DNA from: Bifidobacterium sp.
Lineage (GTDB): Bacteria > Actinomycetota > Actinomycetes > Actinomycetales > Bifidobacteriaceae
Reading direction: 5' to 3'
Length of the DNA stretch: 36,501 bases
Assembly (NCBI RefSeq): GCF_022640935.1
Contig: NZ_JALCCV010000023.1
Coordinates: 1-36,501 of the forward strand
Each line of letters begins with the position of its first letter. Position 1 is the first letter of the stretch. Under the pieces are notes generated by a model. The model saw nothing but the letters and a program-made list of their open reading frames with translations. It had not been told where the DNA came from and did not search any database. Positions 18,664-26,746 of this stretch are shown piece after piece. The position numbers and the translations under genes are program-made.

Positions 18664-19007
18664 GATGGCACCTTCCGTTTTTTCTTGCCGAAGTCTATCA
18701 TCGTGATGCATGTTACGAAACGTCGCATCGGCGAGGTGTGTTGTGGACGAACCGCATCGTATGAACGTCTGGGCTATGGTTGCATAAACGGCAGGTGAAG
18801 ATATTGCATATATTGATAAACAATAAATTTCTATTGTTTTATGTTTGATAATAATTGTTTTTCAACGCCATTTATGCCGTGCTAATAGTTTCCGAATTGT
18901 TTCCCGTGGCGCTCGACGGGATTTCGGGCATTCGGTTGTGCGCATAGGAATTGGCTGGTGGCTTGGCGGGGACTCTAGGTGGCTCTCGCGGCGAAAGGGA
19001 GACCAAT
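18664..19007. promoter_or_regulatory. AT-rich divergent intergenic region, aspA to DUF2975 gene
   Basis: A 344-base gap that must hold promoters for aspA (leftward) and the DUF2975-XRE pair (rightward). Its middle (about 18790-18900) is strikingly AT-rich against GC-rich surroundings. It contains the inverted repeat AACAATA (18819-18825) and TATTGTT (18832-18838), and ATTGTTT repeated at 18833, 18854 and 18896. I cannot fix either promoter with confidence. No gene is seen. Confidence 0.55.
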
Positions 19008-19541
19008 ATGCAGCGTAACGCAAAAGAACACACTGATCGGATGGTCTCGATTGGCGGCCCGCATGTCCAGCCGGTGCTGATTGGCGCGATCAAGGTGCTG
19101 ATCGCGCTGCTGGGGCTTGTGGCCTTGGTGTGCCAGGTGTGGGCACTGCCATGGCTGGCCGCTCGGTTTGCTCTCGAAGATCCGTCGCACGCCTACTTGC
19201 GCTACCCGTATCTGGTGGTCGCCATCGCGCTTTTCGTGTGCCTTGAGGTCGTGCTGGCGGCGATGTGGCAGCTGCTGACGATGGTGGCGCGCGGCGTGGT
19301 GTTCTCGACTCGGGCAAAGCGGCTGGTCGACATAGTGATCTGGGCGGCGGTCGCCGCCGGTGTTATGGTTGCCGGGTTGTGCATTTACGGCGTTATCGCT
19401 TCGGCCGGTCCGCCGCTGTTCGCCGTCGTTCTCTTGATTTCGCTGACCGCAATCCTGTGCTTCGTGCTGCTGATGGTCGTCATGCGGGCGTTGCTTGCCG
19501 TGGCGACCGCGCAGCGCGACGAGCTTGAGGCGGTGATCTGA
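19008..19541 (+). CDS. DUF2975 family four-helix membrane protein
   Basis: A 177-residue membrane protein with four hydrophobic segments at about 24-50, 66-93, 108-132 and 137-165, short loops, and a charged C-terminal end. The helix spacing and the AARGVVFST-like loop before helix 3 (ARGVVFSTRAKRL) are typical of DUF2975, a family of unknown function that is usually encoded with a small XRE regulator, as here. I took ATG 19008 because AAAGGGA lies about eight bases before it. An upstream in-frame start at 18951 would add 19 non-hydrophobic residues without a binding site. The stop TGA abuts the ATG of the next gene, so the two are almost certainly translated from one mRNA. Role unknown. Confidence 0.8.
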   Translation: MQRNAKEHTDRMVSIGGPHVQPVLIGAIKVLIALLGLVALVCQVWALPWLAARFALEDPSHAYLRYPYLVVAIALFVCLEVVLAAMWQLLTMVARGVVFSTRAKRLVDIVIWAAVAAGVMVAGLCIYGVIASAGPPLFAVVLLISLTAILCFVLLMVVMRALLAVATAQRDELEAVI

Positions 19542-19748
19542 ATGGCGATCCGAGTGAATCTCGACGTGATGCTCGCCAAAAGGCATATGGGCGTGAACGA
19601 GCTGGCTGAACGTGTTGGCATCACGGCTGCCAATGTGTCTGTGCTGAAGAACGGGCGGGCTAAGGCGATACGTTTCTCCACGCTCGATGGGATATGCCAG
19701 GCGCTGGATTGCCAGCCGGGGGATGTGCTCGAGTGGGCTGAAGAATGA
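19542..19748 (+). CDS. Small XRE/Cro-type transcriptional regulator
   Basis: A 68-residue DNA-binding protein consisting of a single helix-turn-helix domain of the short Cro/YozG kind. The scan reads LDVMLAKRHMGVNELAERVG, then ITAANVSVLKNGRAKAIRFS, then LDGICQALDCQPGDVLEW; the central ANVSVLKNG is the recognition helix region. It starts with an ATG directly after the TGA of the DUF2975 gene, so translational coupling is likely. In other genomes such pairs often regulate their own operon, and the AT-rich repeats upstream at 18818-18902 are the obvious candidate operator. That link is inference. Confidence 0.88.
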   Translation: MAIRVNLDVMLAKRHMGVNELAERVGITAANVSVLKNGRAKAIRFSTLDGICQALDCQPGDVLEWAEE

Positions 19749-19934
19749 ACGGTCGGTGACGGGCAAAACACGGCTTCGCCGCGTGTCGGAGCCGCGGTCA
19801 TGATTGAATAGCGGGGTTTGAGAACGTTCGTACGCTACAGTGCGGGCGAAGGAGCCGACCTTTTCGGCGGGTCCGCGGTTTTCCGTGTTGTGCGGCTTTG
19901 CCGGCTGCCGGCCCAATCATGCGAAGGAGCTAAT

Positions 19935-21215
19935 GTGGCCAGCCTGCTGCTCGCTGTCATCTACATCGCCTTCATCAGCCTCGGGCTGCCCGATTCGCTG
20001 CTGGGTTCGGCCTGGCCTACGATGAGCCGCGATCTTGCGGCGCCGCTGTCATGGGCGGGCGGCATTTCGATGGTGATTGCAGCGGGCACCATCGTCTCCG
20101 CACTGCTCTCTGACCGTATGACATTGCGCTTTGGCGTCGGCAAGGTCATGCTGGCTTCGGTGGCCACCACGGCACTGGCGCTGCTGGGGTTCTCCCTCGC
20201 GCCCAACTACTGGACGCTGCTGGTGGTGGCTGTTCCCTACGGCTTGGGCGCGGGCGGCGTGGATGCCGCGCTGAACAATTACGTTGCCATCCACTATGCC
20301 AGCCGTCATATGAGCTGGCTGCACTGCATGTGGGGCGTCGGCGCATCCCTTGGCCCGTACGTCATGGGATTCGCGTTGACCCGCGGCCAAGGCTGGGCGT
20401 GGGGGTACCGGTACATCGCCATCATGCAGGTTGCGCTCACCATGGTGCTGGCGTTGTCATTGCCATTGTGGAAAGGGCGGGCCGCGGCGATTGCAGGAGC
20501 AGCCGATGGCGCATGTGCCGATGGTGCGGACCGGGAACATGATGGTGTGCCGCGGAATGCAGGCGATTCGCATGCGCCGGGGAAACCCCTCAAGCCTCTG
20601 GGTCTTCGACAGATCGTTGCCATCCCCGGCGCGAAGCCGATATTCGTGATGTTCTTCTGCTACTGCGCGGTCGAATCCACCGCCGGCCTGTGGGCGAGCA
20701 GCTATATGGTGCTGCATCATGGGCTGGATGCGAAAACCGCGGCGAGCTGGGCGAGCCTGTTCTATGTCGGCATCACGATCGGCCGTGCGTTGAGCGGGTT
20801 CTTGACGATGCGCTTGCGTGATCCTGCGATGATCCGCATCGGGCAGGCGATTCTGTTGTGCGGCATCATGCTGCTCATGGTGCCGTTCCCTGGGCGGAGC
20901 ATGGCATTGGCAGGGCTGATTCTGATTGGTTTGGGCTGCGCTCCGATCTACCCGTGCATCATCCATTCGACGCCCTCCTACTTCGGCGTGGACAGGTCGC
21001 AGGCCATCGTCGGCGTGCAGATGGCCAGCGCCTATGTCGGCGCGCTCGCCGTGCCGCCGGTTTTCGGCGTGATCGCCGACCGCATCTCGACTTCGCTCTA
21101 TCCGTTGTTCCTGCTGGCCATACTCGCGATCATGATTGTGATGCACGAGTTGCTGCGGCGCACGACACGCCGTCAAGGTGGACGGGGTGATGCAGCCGCT
21201 GTGGCTTTTGCGTGA
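19935..21215 (+). CDS. Major facilitator superfamily transporter
   Basis: A 426-residue membrane transporter with about eleven to twelve hydrophobic helices. The N-terminal half includes SLGLPDSLLGSAWPTM, an MFS motif A-like loop (SDRMTLRFGVGKVM) and PYGLGAGGVDAALNNYVA. The central cytoplasmic loop (about 180-225) is low-complexity and rich in Ala, Asp and Gly. The second half has FVMFFCYCAVESTAGLWASS and CAPIYPCIIHSTPSYFG. The pattern resembles the FucP/sugar-porter-like branch, but the substrate cannot be read. The start is GTG 19935, with AAGGAG at 19924-19929; an out-of-frame ATG overlaps it. The frame is open upstream to 19818, but that stretch is not membrane-like. Its end lies 43 bases before the lhr start. 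Confidence 0.85.
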   Translation: MASLLLAVIYIAFISLGLPDSLLGSAWPTMSRDLAAPLSWAGGISMVIAAGTIVSALLSDRMTLRFGVGKVMLASVATTALALLGFSLAPNYWTLLVVAVPYGLGAGGVDAALNNYVAIHYASRHMSWLHCMWGVGASLGPYVMGFALTRGQGWAWGYRYIAIMQVALTMVLALSLPLWKGRAAAIAGAADGACADGADREHDGVPRNAGDSHAPGKPLKPLGLRQIVAIPGAKPIFVMFFCYCAVESTAGLWASSYMVLHHGLDAKTAASWASLFYVGITIGRALSGFLTMRLRDPAMIRIGQAILLCGIMLLMVPFPGRSMALAGLILIGLGCAPIYPCIIHSTPSYFGVDRSQAIVGVQMASAYVGALAVPPVFGVIADRISTSLYPLFLLAILAIMIVMHELLRRTTRRQGGRGDAAAVAFA

Positions 21216-21258
21216 CGTGGGTGGCTGGCCGTCGCCGCATCCTGCCATAATCGAACAT

Positions 21259-24200
21259 ATGTACGAATGCTTGAACCTGTTCTCGACGCCGACCAAGGCG
21301 TGGTTCGAGCATGCGTTCCACGAGCCGACTGCGGTGCAGCAGCAGGCATGGCCGCTGATCAGCTCAGGCGGCGATGTGCTGGTAATCGCGCCTACCGGTT
21401 CGGGCAAGACGCTGACGGCGTTTCTGTCGGCCATCGATCGGCTGATGACGCATGCTGCCGGTGCAGACGACGCTGGCGAAGAATGTGATACTGCACAGAT
21501 TGCTGGCCGCGGTGGCGCACGGCATAGTACAGGCGCAGCCAGGCGGAACGCGGCGGAAAGTAGCGTCGATGGCGGTCATGGAGCGATGCAAGACAAAGCG
21601 CGCGATGCCGCACGCCATGCCTCAGAAAGTCGGGTCTCGGAACAGCAGGCAAAACCTAACAGACATCGACTGAAACGCGGCGTCCACGTGCTCTACATCT
21701 CTCCGCTCAAGGCGCTGGCCGTCGATGTGGCGCGCAACCTCAATACACCGCTGGCGGGAATCGCCGAGGAATGCCGCAGCGAGGGAGCTACGCCGCCCGA
21801 TATTCGCGTAGCCATCCGCAGCGGCGATACGACGCCGAAAGAGCGCCGGTCGATCGCCACGCGTCCGCCGGACATCCTCGTCACCACGCCCGAATCGCTT
21901 TTTCTGCTGCTCACCTCGAAAGCTCGCAGCATCCTGTCCACTGTCGAAACGGTGATTCTTGACGAGGTGCATGCCTTGGCCGGGTCGAAGCGCGGCGCGC
22001 ATCTTGCGCTGAGCTTGGAACGGCTCGACCTGCTTACTGCCGTGCCGGCGCAGCGCGTGGGGCTGTCCGCCACCGTGCGCCCGGCATCGGAAGCGGCGCG
22101 GTTCATCGGCGGCAACCGCGACGTTGCCATCATCGAGCCGAAAGAGCGGCCGGCCATGGATCTGCGCGTCATAGAGCCGCTGGCTGATATGCGCGACATC
22201 CATACGGCGAAGGCCGTGTCTTCGTCCGGTTCACAGGCGCGAGGGCATATTGCTGGGGTAAGCCCGGCCATGCAGCGCTTCGCCGAGCGTTCGGAAGCTG
22301 GAACGAAGCAATCCGCTCGTGGTGTTTCGCCTTATTCTGGGCAGCTCCCTAGCGGCGCGGACAAGAATTTCTCAGGATCGATATGGCCTGCCATCGAGCG
22401 CGATGTGCTCGACGAGATCCTGGGGCACCGCACCACGCTGGTGTTCGTCAATTCGCGCGGGCTGGCGGAGCGGCTTACCGCCAAGCTCAACGACCTTTAC
22501 GCCGAGAGCCTGCACGGCGCCGGCTCCCAAGCCCAATCATCATCGGGTCATGACTATGGCTCCGCACAACATTATGATTCGGTGGTCGGCTCCTCGACGA
22601 GCCTCGTCGGATCCCATGACGGCGACACGACCATCGCCATGGCCCACCACGGTTCGGTCTCCAAGGACCGGCGCAAACGCATTGAAGAAGACCTCAAGCA
22701 CGGCCGGCTGCGCTGCGTCGTCGCCACAAGCAGCCTGGAGCTCGGCATCGATATGGGCTCGGTCGATCTGGTGATTCAGATCGCGCCGCCGCTCTCGGTA
22801 TCATCAGGACTGCAGCGTGTCGGCCGCGCCGACCATCGCGTGGGCGGCGTCTCGCACGCCCTGTTCTACCCGTTGACCCGCGAGCAGCTCGTCGGCTCCG
22901 CAGCGTGCATCGAAAGCATGACCAAGGGTGACATCGAGACGCTGCAGGTCATTCGCAGCCCTTTGGACATCCTCGCCCAGCAGACCGTCGCAGCGGCAGC
23001 CATGGCCGACCTCAAGCCTGACGACTGGTATGCGACCGTGCGCCGGGCAGCGCCATTCGCCGCGCTTGAGCGTGGCATGTTCGACGCCGTGCTCGGCATG
23101 CTCACCGGAAGCTATGACAGCGAGGATTTCTCGGCGTTCCGTCCTCCGCTGCAATGGAACCATGAGAACGATGTCATCTCGGCACGCCCCGGGGCGCAAC
23201 GCCTAGCCGTCACTTCGGGCGGGACGATCCCGGATCGCGGCATGTATACCGTCGTGCTGCCCGAAGCACAGGCAGGACCAGGGCCGCGTCGGGTGGGCGA
23301 GCTTGACGAGGAGATGGTCTACGAATCACGGGTCGGCGACGTGATCACCTTGGGAACCTCCACATGGCAGATCAAGGAGATCACCAACGATCGCGTCATC
23401 GTCAACCCGGCTCCTGGCCGTACCGCCCGCCTGCCATTCTGGCATGGAGAGGGCAACGGGCGCGATGTCGGCTTCGGCGAGTCCAAAGGCCGTTTCATCC
23501 GCGAAATAATGCAAGGGCTGACGCCGGCGCACGACGGCGAAAACGCAGGCTTCGACGAATCGGCCACGCGTCGATTGCATGATGATGGGCTTGACAACAA
23601 TGCCTGCGCGAATCTGGCTGGCTTGCTCAGCGAACAGGTCGCCGCCACCGATGTGGTCGCCAATGACCGGCAGCTCGTGGTTGAGCGCTGCGAAGACGAG
23701 GAAGGCGATTGGCGCGTTATCCTGCACTCGCCCTTCGGCAGGCGGGTGCATGAACCGTGGTCCATGGTCGTGGCCAACCGGCTCAAGGCGCGGTACGGCT
23801 TCGACGGGCAGTGCTATGCCGCCGATGATGGCATCGTGGTGCGCATACCCCAGACCAGCGCCGACATCCCCGCGGATCAGATGTTCCTGTTCGACCCGGA
23901 CGAACTGCAGCGTGACGTCGAAAGCCAAGTCGGCGAATCGGTGCTCTTTTCCGCGAGATTCCGCGAATGCGCAGCGCGGTCATTGTTTTTGCCACGCACC
24001 AAGCCCGGCAAGCGCGTCCCGCTGTGGCAGCAACGCCTGCGTTCCGCGCAGCTCCTGCAAGCCGCCAGAACGCGACGCAATTTTCCGCTGATCTTGGAAA
24101 CCGCGCGTGAATGCCTGCAAGACGTCTACGACATGCCGGCGTTGCGTCGCATCATGACCGCGCTGGACAGCGGCGATATGCTGCTGCATGACGTGCGCAC

Positions 24201-26634
24201 CGAAGCGCCGTCGCCGCTGGCGGGCAATCTGCTGTTCGGTTTCGTCGGCTCGGTCATGTACCAGTACGACGTGCCGCAGGCCGAGCGCGCAGCCTCGTTG
24301 CTGTCGATGGATCCGGAAGTGCTGGAACGTCTCATAGGCGGCAATCGCGTTGCGGCCGTGCTCGACGAGCAGACCATCCACGACGTCGAAAAGGAATTAG
24401 CCCAAACTCATTTCTGGAACCAGCTGGCAGGCGACGATGTGACAGGGCGGGTCACGCGCTACGCTAAAACGCACGGCCCGTTCACCGCCGATGAGGCGAT
24501 TGCGGCGTTGGAAATCGACGCTGTCAGCGTGGTGCGCGAACTGGATGCCATGGCTGCCCGAGGTGACGTGCTGAACGGGAATTTCACGGGGGAGGGGGCT
24601 GGTGTTGCTGGCGTTGCACAGTATCTGCATCGTGATGTGTTCCGACGTATCCGCAACCGTTCCCTCGCGAAGGCGCGAGCCGCCATCAAACCCGTCAGCA
24701 GCGCGGCTTATCAGGCGTATCTGATTCGCCGGCAGGGAATAATGAGCGCGGGCGCGGCTACTAACCGCATTGAGCATGCGGTCGTTGATACGCGTGCTGT
24801 CGGCGGTGCGGGTTTCGAAGGCGCTGATGGTCTCCTGCGCGTCATCGAACAGCTGGAAGGGTTGTCATTGCCGGCGTCGCTGTGGGAATCCGCGATATTC
24901 CCGGCACGTATCCGCGATTACCAGCCATCCATGCTTGACGAATTGCTTTCCAGCGGCGATATCGTATGGGTCGGCTCAGGCAATCCCATGCGTGGCGAAG
25001 TCGGCCAAATCGCTTGGTATCTCGCCGATTCACCGCTGCTCGCGGCTGCTGCTGGCGATTCTCGTGCGCGTTCGGTTTCTGAGACGGGCATCGATATTCG
25101 CAGGCGCGGCAGCGGCATGATGGGCTCCGCGGAATCAGCCAACGCAAGGCGAGTGAATGCTGTGTCGGCGCGAGACGCAGCTGCGGAAAACAAGGCTGCG
25201 CCTCGCGGCAACAAGGCTTTGCCAACTGCGGGTTCCGCAATCCCGCATGCTGATGCCGCATATGGTCATTCTGCTGACGATGCAGCGAACGGTGGCATCG
25301 AGCGGACAAATTCGAATGCGCCCCGTGCAACGCCTGACATTGGTGGCTCGGTGAATCCACTGGCATCGCGCATCACGCCCGCTAATGTAATCATGCAGGC
25401 ATTGCAATCTGGCGGCGCCTACCCAGCCCACCGATTGGCTGCGCTATGCACTGATGCGGCCGAGCGCGCCATGACAGGCAGCAGCGCGTCGCTGATGGTG
25501 AATGAATCGACTGGCGAACTTTCCGCTCCGTGGACGGATGCGGAGTTCCAGGAGGCGCTGTGGAATCTGGTATGGTCCGGCACTGTGACGAATAGTTCTT
25601 TCGCCCCCGTCCGGGCGCTGAGCGCCCCTCGCTCCGCTCGGCGCGCCGTGCCTCGTCGTCATGGCTGGAATGCACGGGCACGAGTGCGTGTTACTGTGCC
25701 GCCGATGTTGAGCGGCTTATGGTCGTTGGTGCCGCGGGATTGTGAGGTTCGGGCAGGCGATGGCTATGAGAATGAGGCTCATCTCAATCAATTTCACGAG
25801 GGCTCCGAACGCACAGCCATAGCCCGCGTGGAGGCGCTGCTGGAACGATATGGGGTCATTGCGCAGCCAGTGATCGACCGGGAATCGATTCCGGGCGGTT
25901 TCGCCGGCGTTTATCCAGTGCTCAAGGCGATGGAGGAAGCCGGCAAACTCGTGCGCGGCATGTTCGTCACCGGCCTGTCCGGCGTCCAATTCGCCGAACG
26001 CCAGACCGTGGACGCACTGCGCGCCCAGCAGCGCGAGCTTGACGCGCGGCGAGGCGTTGAGTCGAAGGCGGCGCAACGGCATACTGAATCAACGCAATTC
26101 CAATCCGAGTCGAGACGGTCCCAAACATCGCAACCCTTCGGGAACCAGCAAGACAAGGTCGCGCTGCAGGCCGTGGCCCTAGTCTCGCTCGACCCGGCGA
26201 GCCTCGCCGGTGGAGTCATCCCATGGCCGCAAATCACCTTGTCGGGCGGCACCAAACCATCGCGCCGTGAAGGCAGCACCGTCGCCATAGTGCAGGGCCG
26301 GACGGTGCTCTACGCGTCGAAGCGGCATCTGCTTGTCTTCGTGCACAATGGCCGGACAGGCAGCCAAGAACACGACGATCAAGTGCGTAATGGCCGAGAA
26401 GAACAAGGCAAGCAAGAACCGGGCGGCCAGGAACGTGACAGCCAGGAATCCAATGACGCCGTCCTCGTCGCCGCGCTGCGCCAGCTCATCCCGGCGCTGC
26501 AACGCAACCACCGAGGCAGCATCGTCATCGCCGACGTCAATGGTGAGCCTGTGAGTTCCACAGGCCACTACGCTCGCCTGCTGCGGTCTGTGGGCTTCGT
26601 CCCCGCTCCACAAGGCATGACCTTGTACCGGTAG
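21259..26634 (+). CDS. lhr: Lhr family ATP-dependent helicase, full length with large insertions
   Basis: Lhr proteins are superfamily 2 helicases that move 3' to 5' on single-stranded DNA and are implicated in DNA repair. From ATG 21259 the protein is 1,791 residues, longer than the roughly 1,500 of mycobacterial and E. coli Lhr. It shows the Q-like TAVQQQAWPLI, Walker A APTGSGKT (44-51), ISPLKALAVD, TTPESLFLLL, DEVH (235-238), the SAT motif LSATVRP, ATSSLELGIDMGSVDLVIQI and QRVGRADHRVGG. The winged-helix and Lhr-specific C-terminal domains follow. The excess length comes from low-complexity inserts: residues 66-139 inside RecA domain 1, about 320-375, about 1275-1365, and two near the C-terminus. 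The start is chosen by alignment of LNLFSTPTKAWFEHAF with family N-termini; no clear ribosome binding site supports it. It converges on parC. Confidence 0.88.
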   Translation: MYECLNLFSTPTKAWFEHAFHEPTAVQQQAWPLISSGGDVLVIAPTGSGKTLTAFLSAIDRLMTHAAGADDAGEECDTAQIAGRGGARHSTGAARRNAAESSVDGGHGAMQDKARDAARHASESRVSEQQAKPNRHRLKRGVHVLYISPLKALAVDVARNLNTPLAGIAEECRSEGATPPDIRVAIRSGDTTPKERRSIATRPPDILVTTPESLFLLLTSKARSILSTVETVILDEVHALAGSKRGAHLALSLERLDLLTAVPAQRVGLSATVRPASEAARFIGGNRDVAIIEPKERPAMDLRVIEPLADMRDIHTAKAVSSSGSQARGHIAGVSPAMQRFAERSEAGTKQSARGVSPYSGQLPSGADKNFSGSIWPAIERDVLDEILGHRTTLVFVNSRGLAERLTAKLNDLYAESLHGAGSQAQSSSGHDYGSAQHYDSVVGSSTSLVGSHDGDTTIAMAHHGSVSKDRRKRIEEDLKHGRLRCVVATSSLELGIDMGSVDLVIQIAPPLSVSSGLQRVGRADHRVGGVSHALFYPLTREQLVGSAACIESMTKGDIETLQVIRSPLDILAQQTVAAAAMADLKPDDWYATVRRAAPFAALERGMFDAVLGMLTGSYDSEDFSAFRPPLQWNHENDVISARPGAQRLAVTSGGTIPDRGMYTVVLPEAQAGPGPRRVGELDEEMVYESRVGDVITLGTSTWQIKEITNDRVIVNPAPGRTARLPFWHGEGNGRDVGFGESKGRFIREIMQGLTPAHDGENAGFDESATRRLHDDGLDNNACANLAGLLSEQVAATDVVANDRQLVVERCEDEEGDWRVILHSPFGRRVHEPWSMVVANRLKARYGFDGQCYAADDGIVVRIPQTSADIPADQMFLFDPDELQRDVESQVGESVLFSARFRECAARSLFLPRTKPGKRVPLWQQRLRSAQLLQAARTRRNFPLILETARECLQDVYDMPALRRIMTALDSGDMLLHDVRTEAPSPLAGNLLFGFVGSVMYQYDVPQAERAASLLSMDPEVLERLIGGNRVAAVLDEQTIHDVEKELAQTHFWNQLAGDDVTGRVTRYAKTHGPFTADEAIAALEIDAVSVVRELDAMAARGDVLNGNFTGEGAGVAGVAQYLHRDVFRRIRNRSLAKARAAIKPVSSAAYQAYLIRRQGIMSAGAATNRIEHAVVDTRAVGGAGFEGADGLLRVIEQLEGLSLPASLWESAIFPARIRDYQPSMLDELLSSGDIVWVGSGNPMRGEVGQIAWYLADSPLLAAAAGDSRARSVSETGIDIRRRGSGMMGSAESANARRVNAVSARDAAAENKAAPRGNKALPTAGSAIPHADAAYGHSADDAANGGIERTNSNAPRATPDIGGSVNPLASRITPANVIMQALQSGGAYPAHRLAALCTDAAERAMTGSSASLMVNESTGELSAPWTDAEFQEALWNLVWSGTVTNSSFAPVRALSAPRSARRAVPRRHGWNARARVRVTVPPMLSGLWSLVPRDCEVRAGDGYENEAHLNQFHEGSERTAIARVEALLERYGVIAQPVIDRESIPGGFAGVYPVLKAMEEAGKLVRGMFVTGLSGVQFAERQTVDALRAQQRELDARRGVESKAAQRHTESTQFQSESRRSQTSQPFGNQQDKVALQAVALVSLDPASLAGGVIPWPQITLSGGTKPSRREGSTVAIVQGRTVLYASKRHLLVFVHNGRTGSQEHDDQVRNGREEQGKQEPGGQERDSQESNDAVLVAALRQLIPALQRNHRGSIVIADVNGEPVSSTGHYARLLRSVGFVPAPQGMTLYR

Positions 26635-26688
26635 AATACTCAGAATATTTCGTAATGCCGCTTTAAGACCGATAGCGCTGAATTTGGT

Positions 26689-26720
26689 TCGCTCTTTTTC
26701 AAGGAGACCGAAAAACGCGA
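26689..26720. terminator. Possible bidirectional terminator between lhr and parC
   Basis: TCGCTCTTTTTC (26689-26700) and GAAAAACGCGA (26710-26720) form an imperfect hairpin with T-rich sequence on each strand. It lies between the convergent ends of lhr and parC. Confidence 0.35.
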
Positions 26721-26746
26721 GCCTTAAACCTCGAGACCGCTCAAAT

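Noticed and set aside
19822..19829. GAACGTTC as a LexA (SOS) box before the MFS gene
   Set aside because: Actinobacterial LexA sites need four bases between GAAC and GTTC; here the halves abut and no SOS gene follows.
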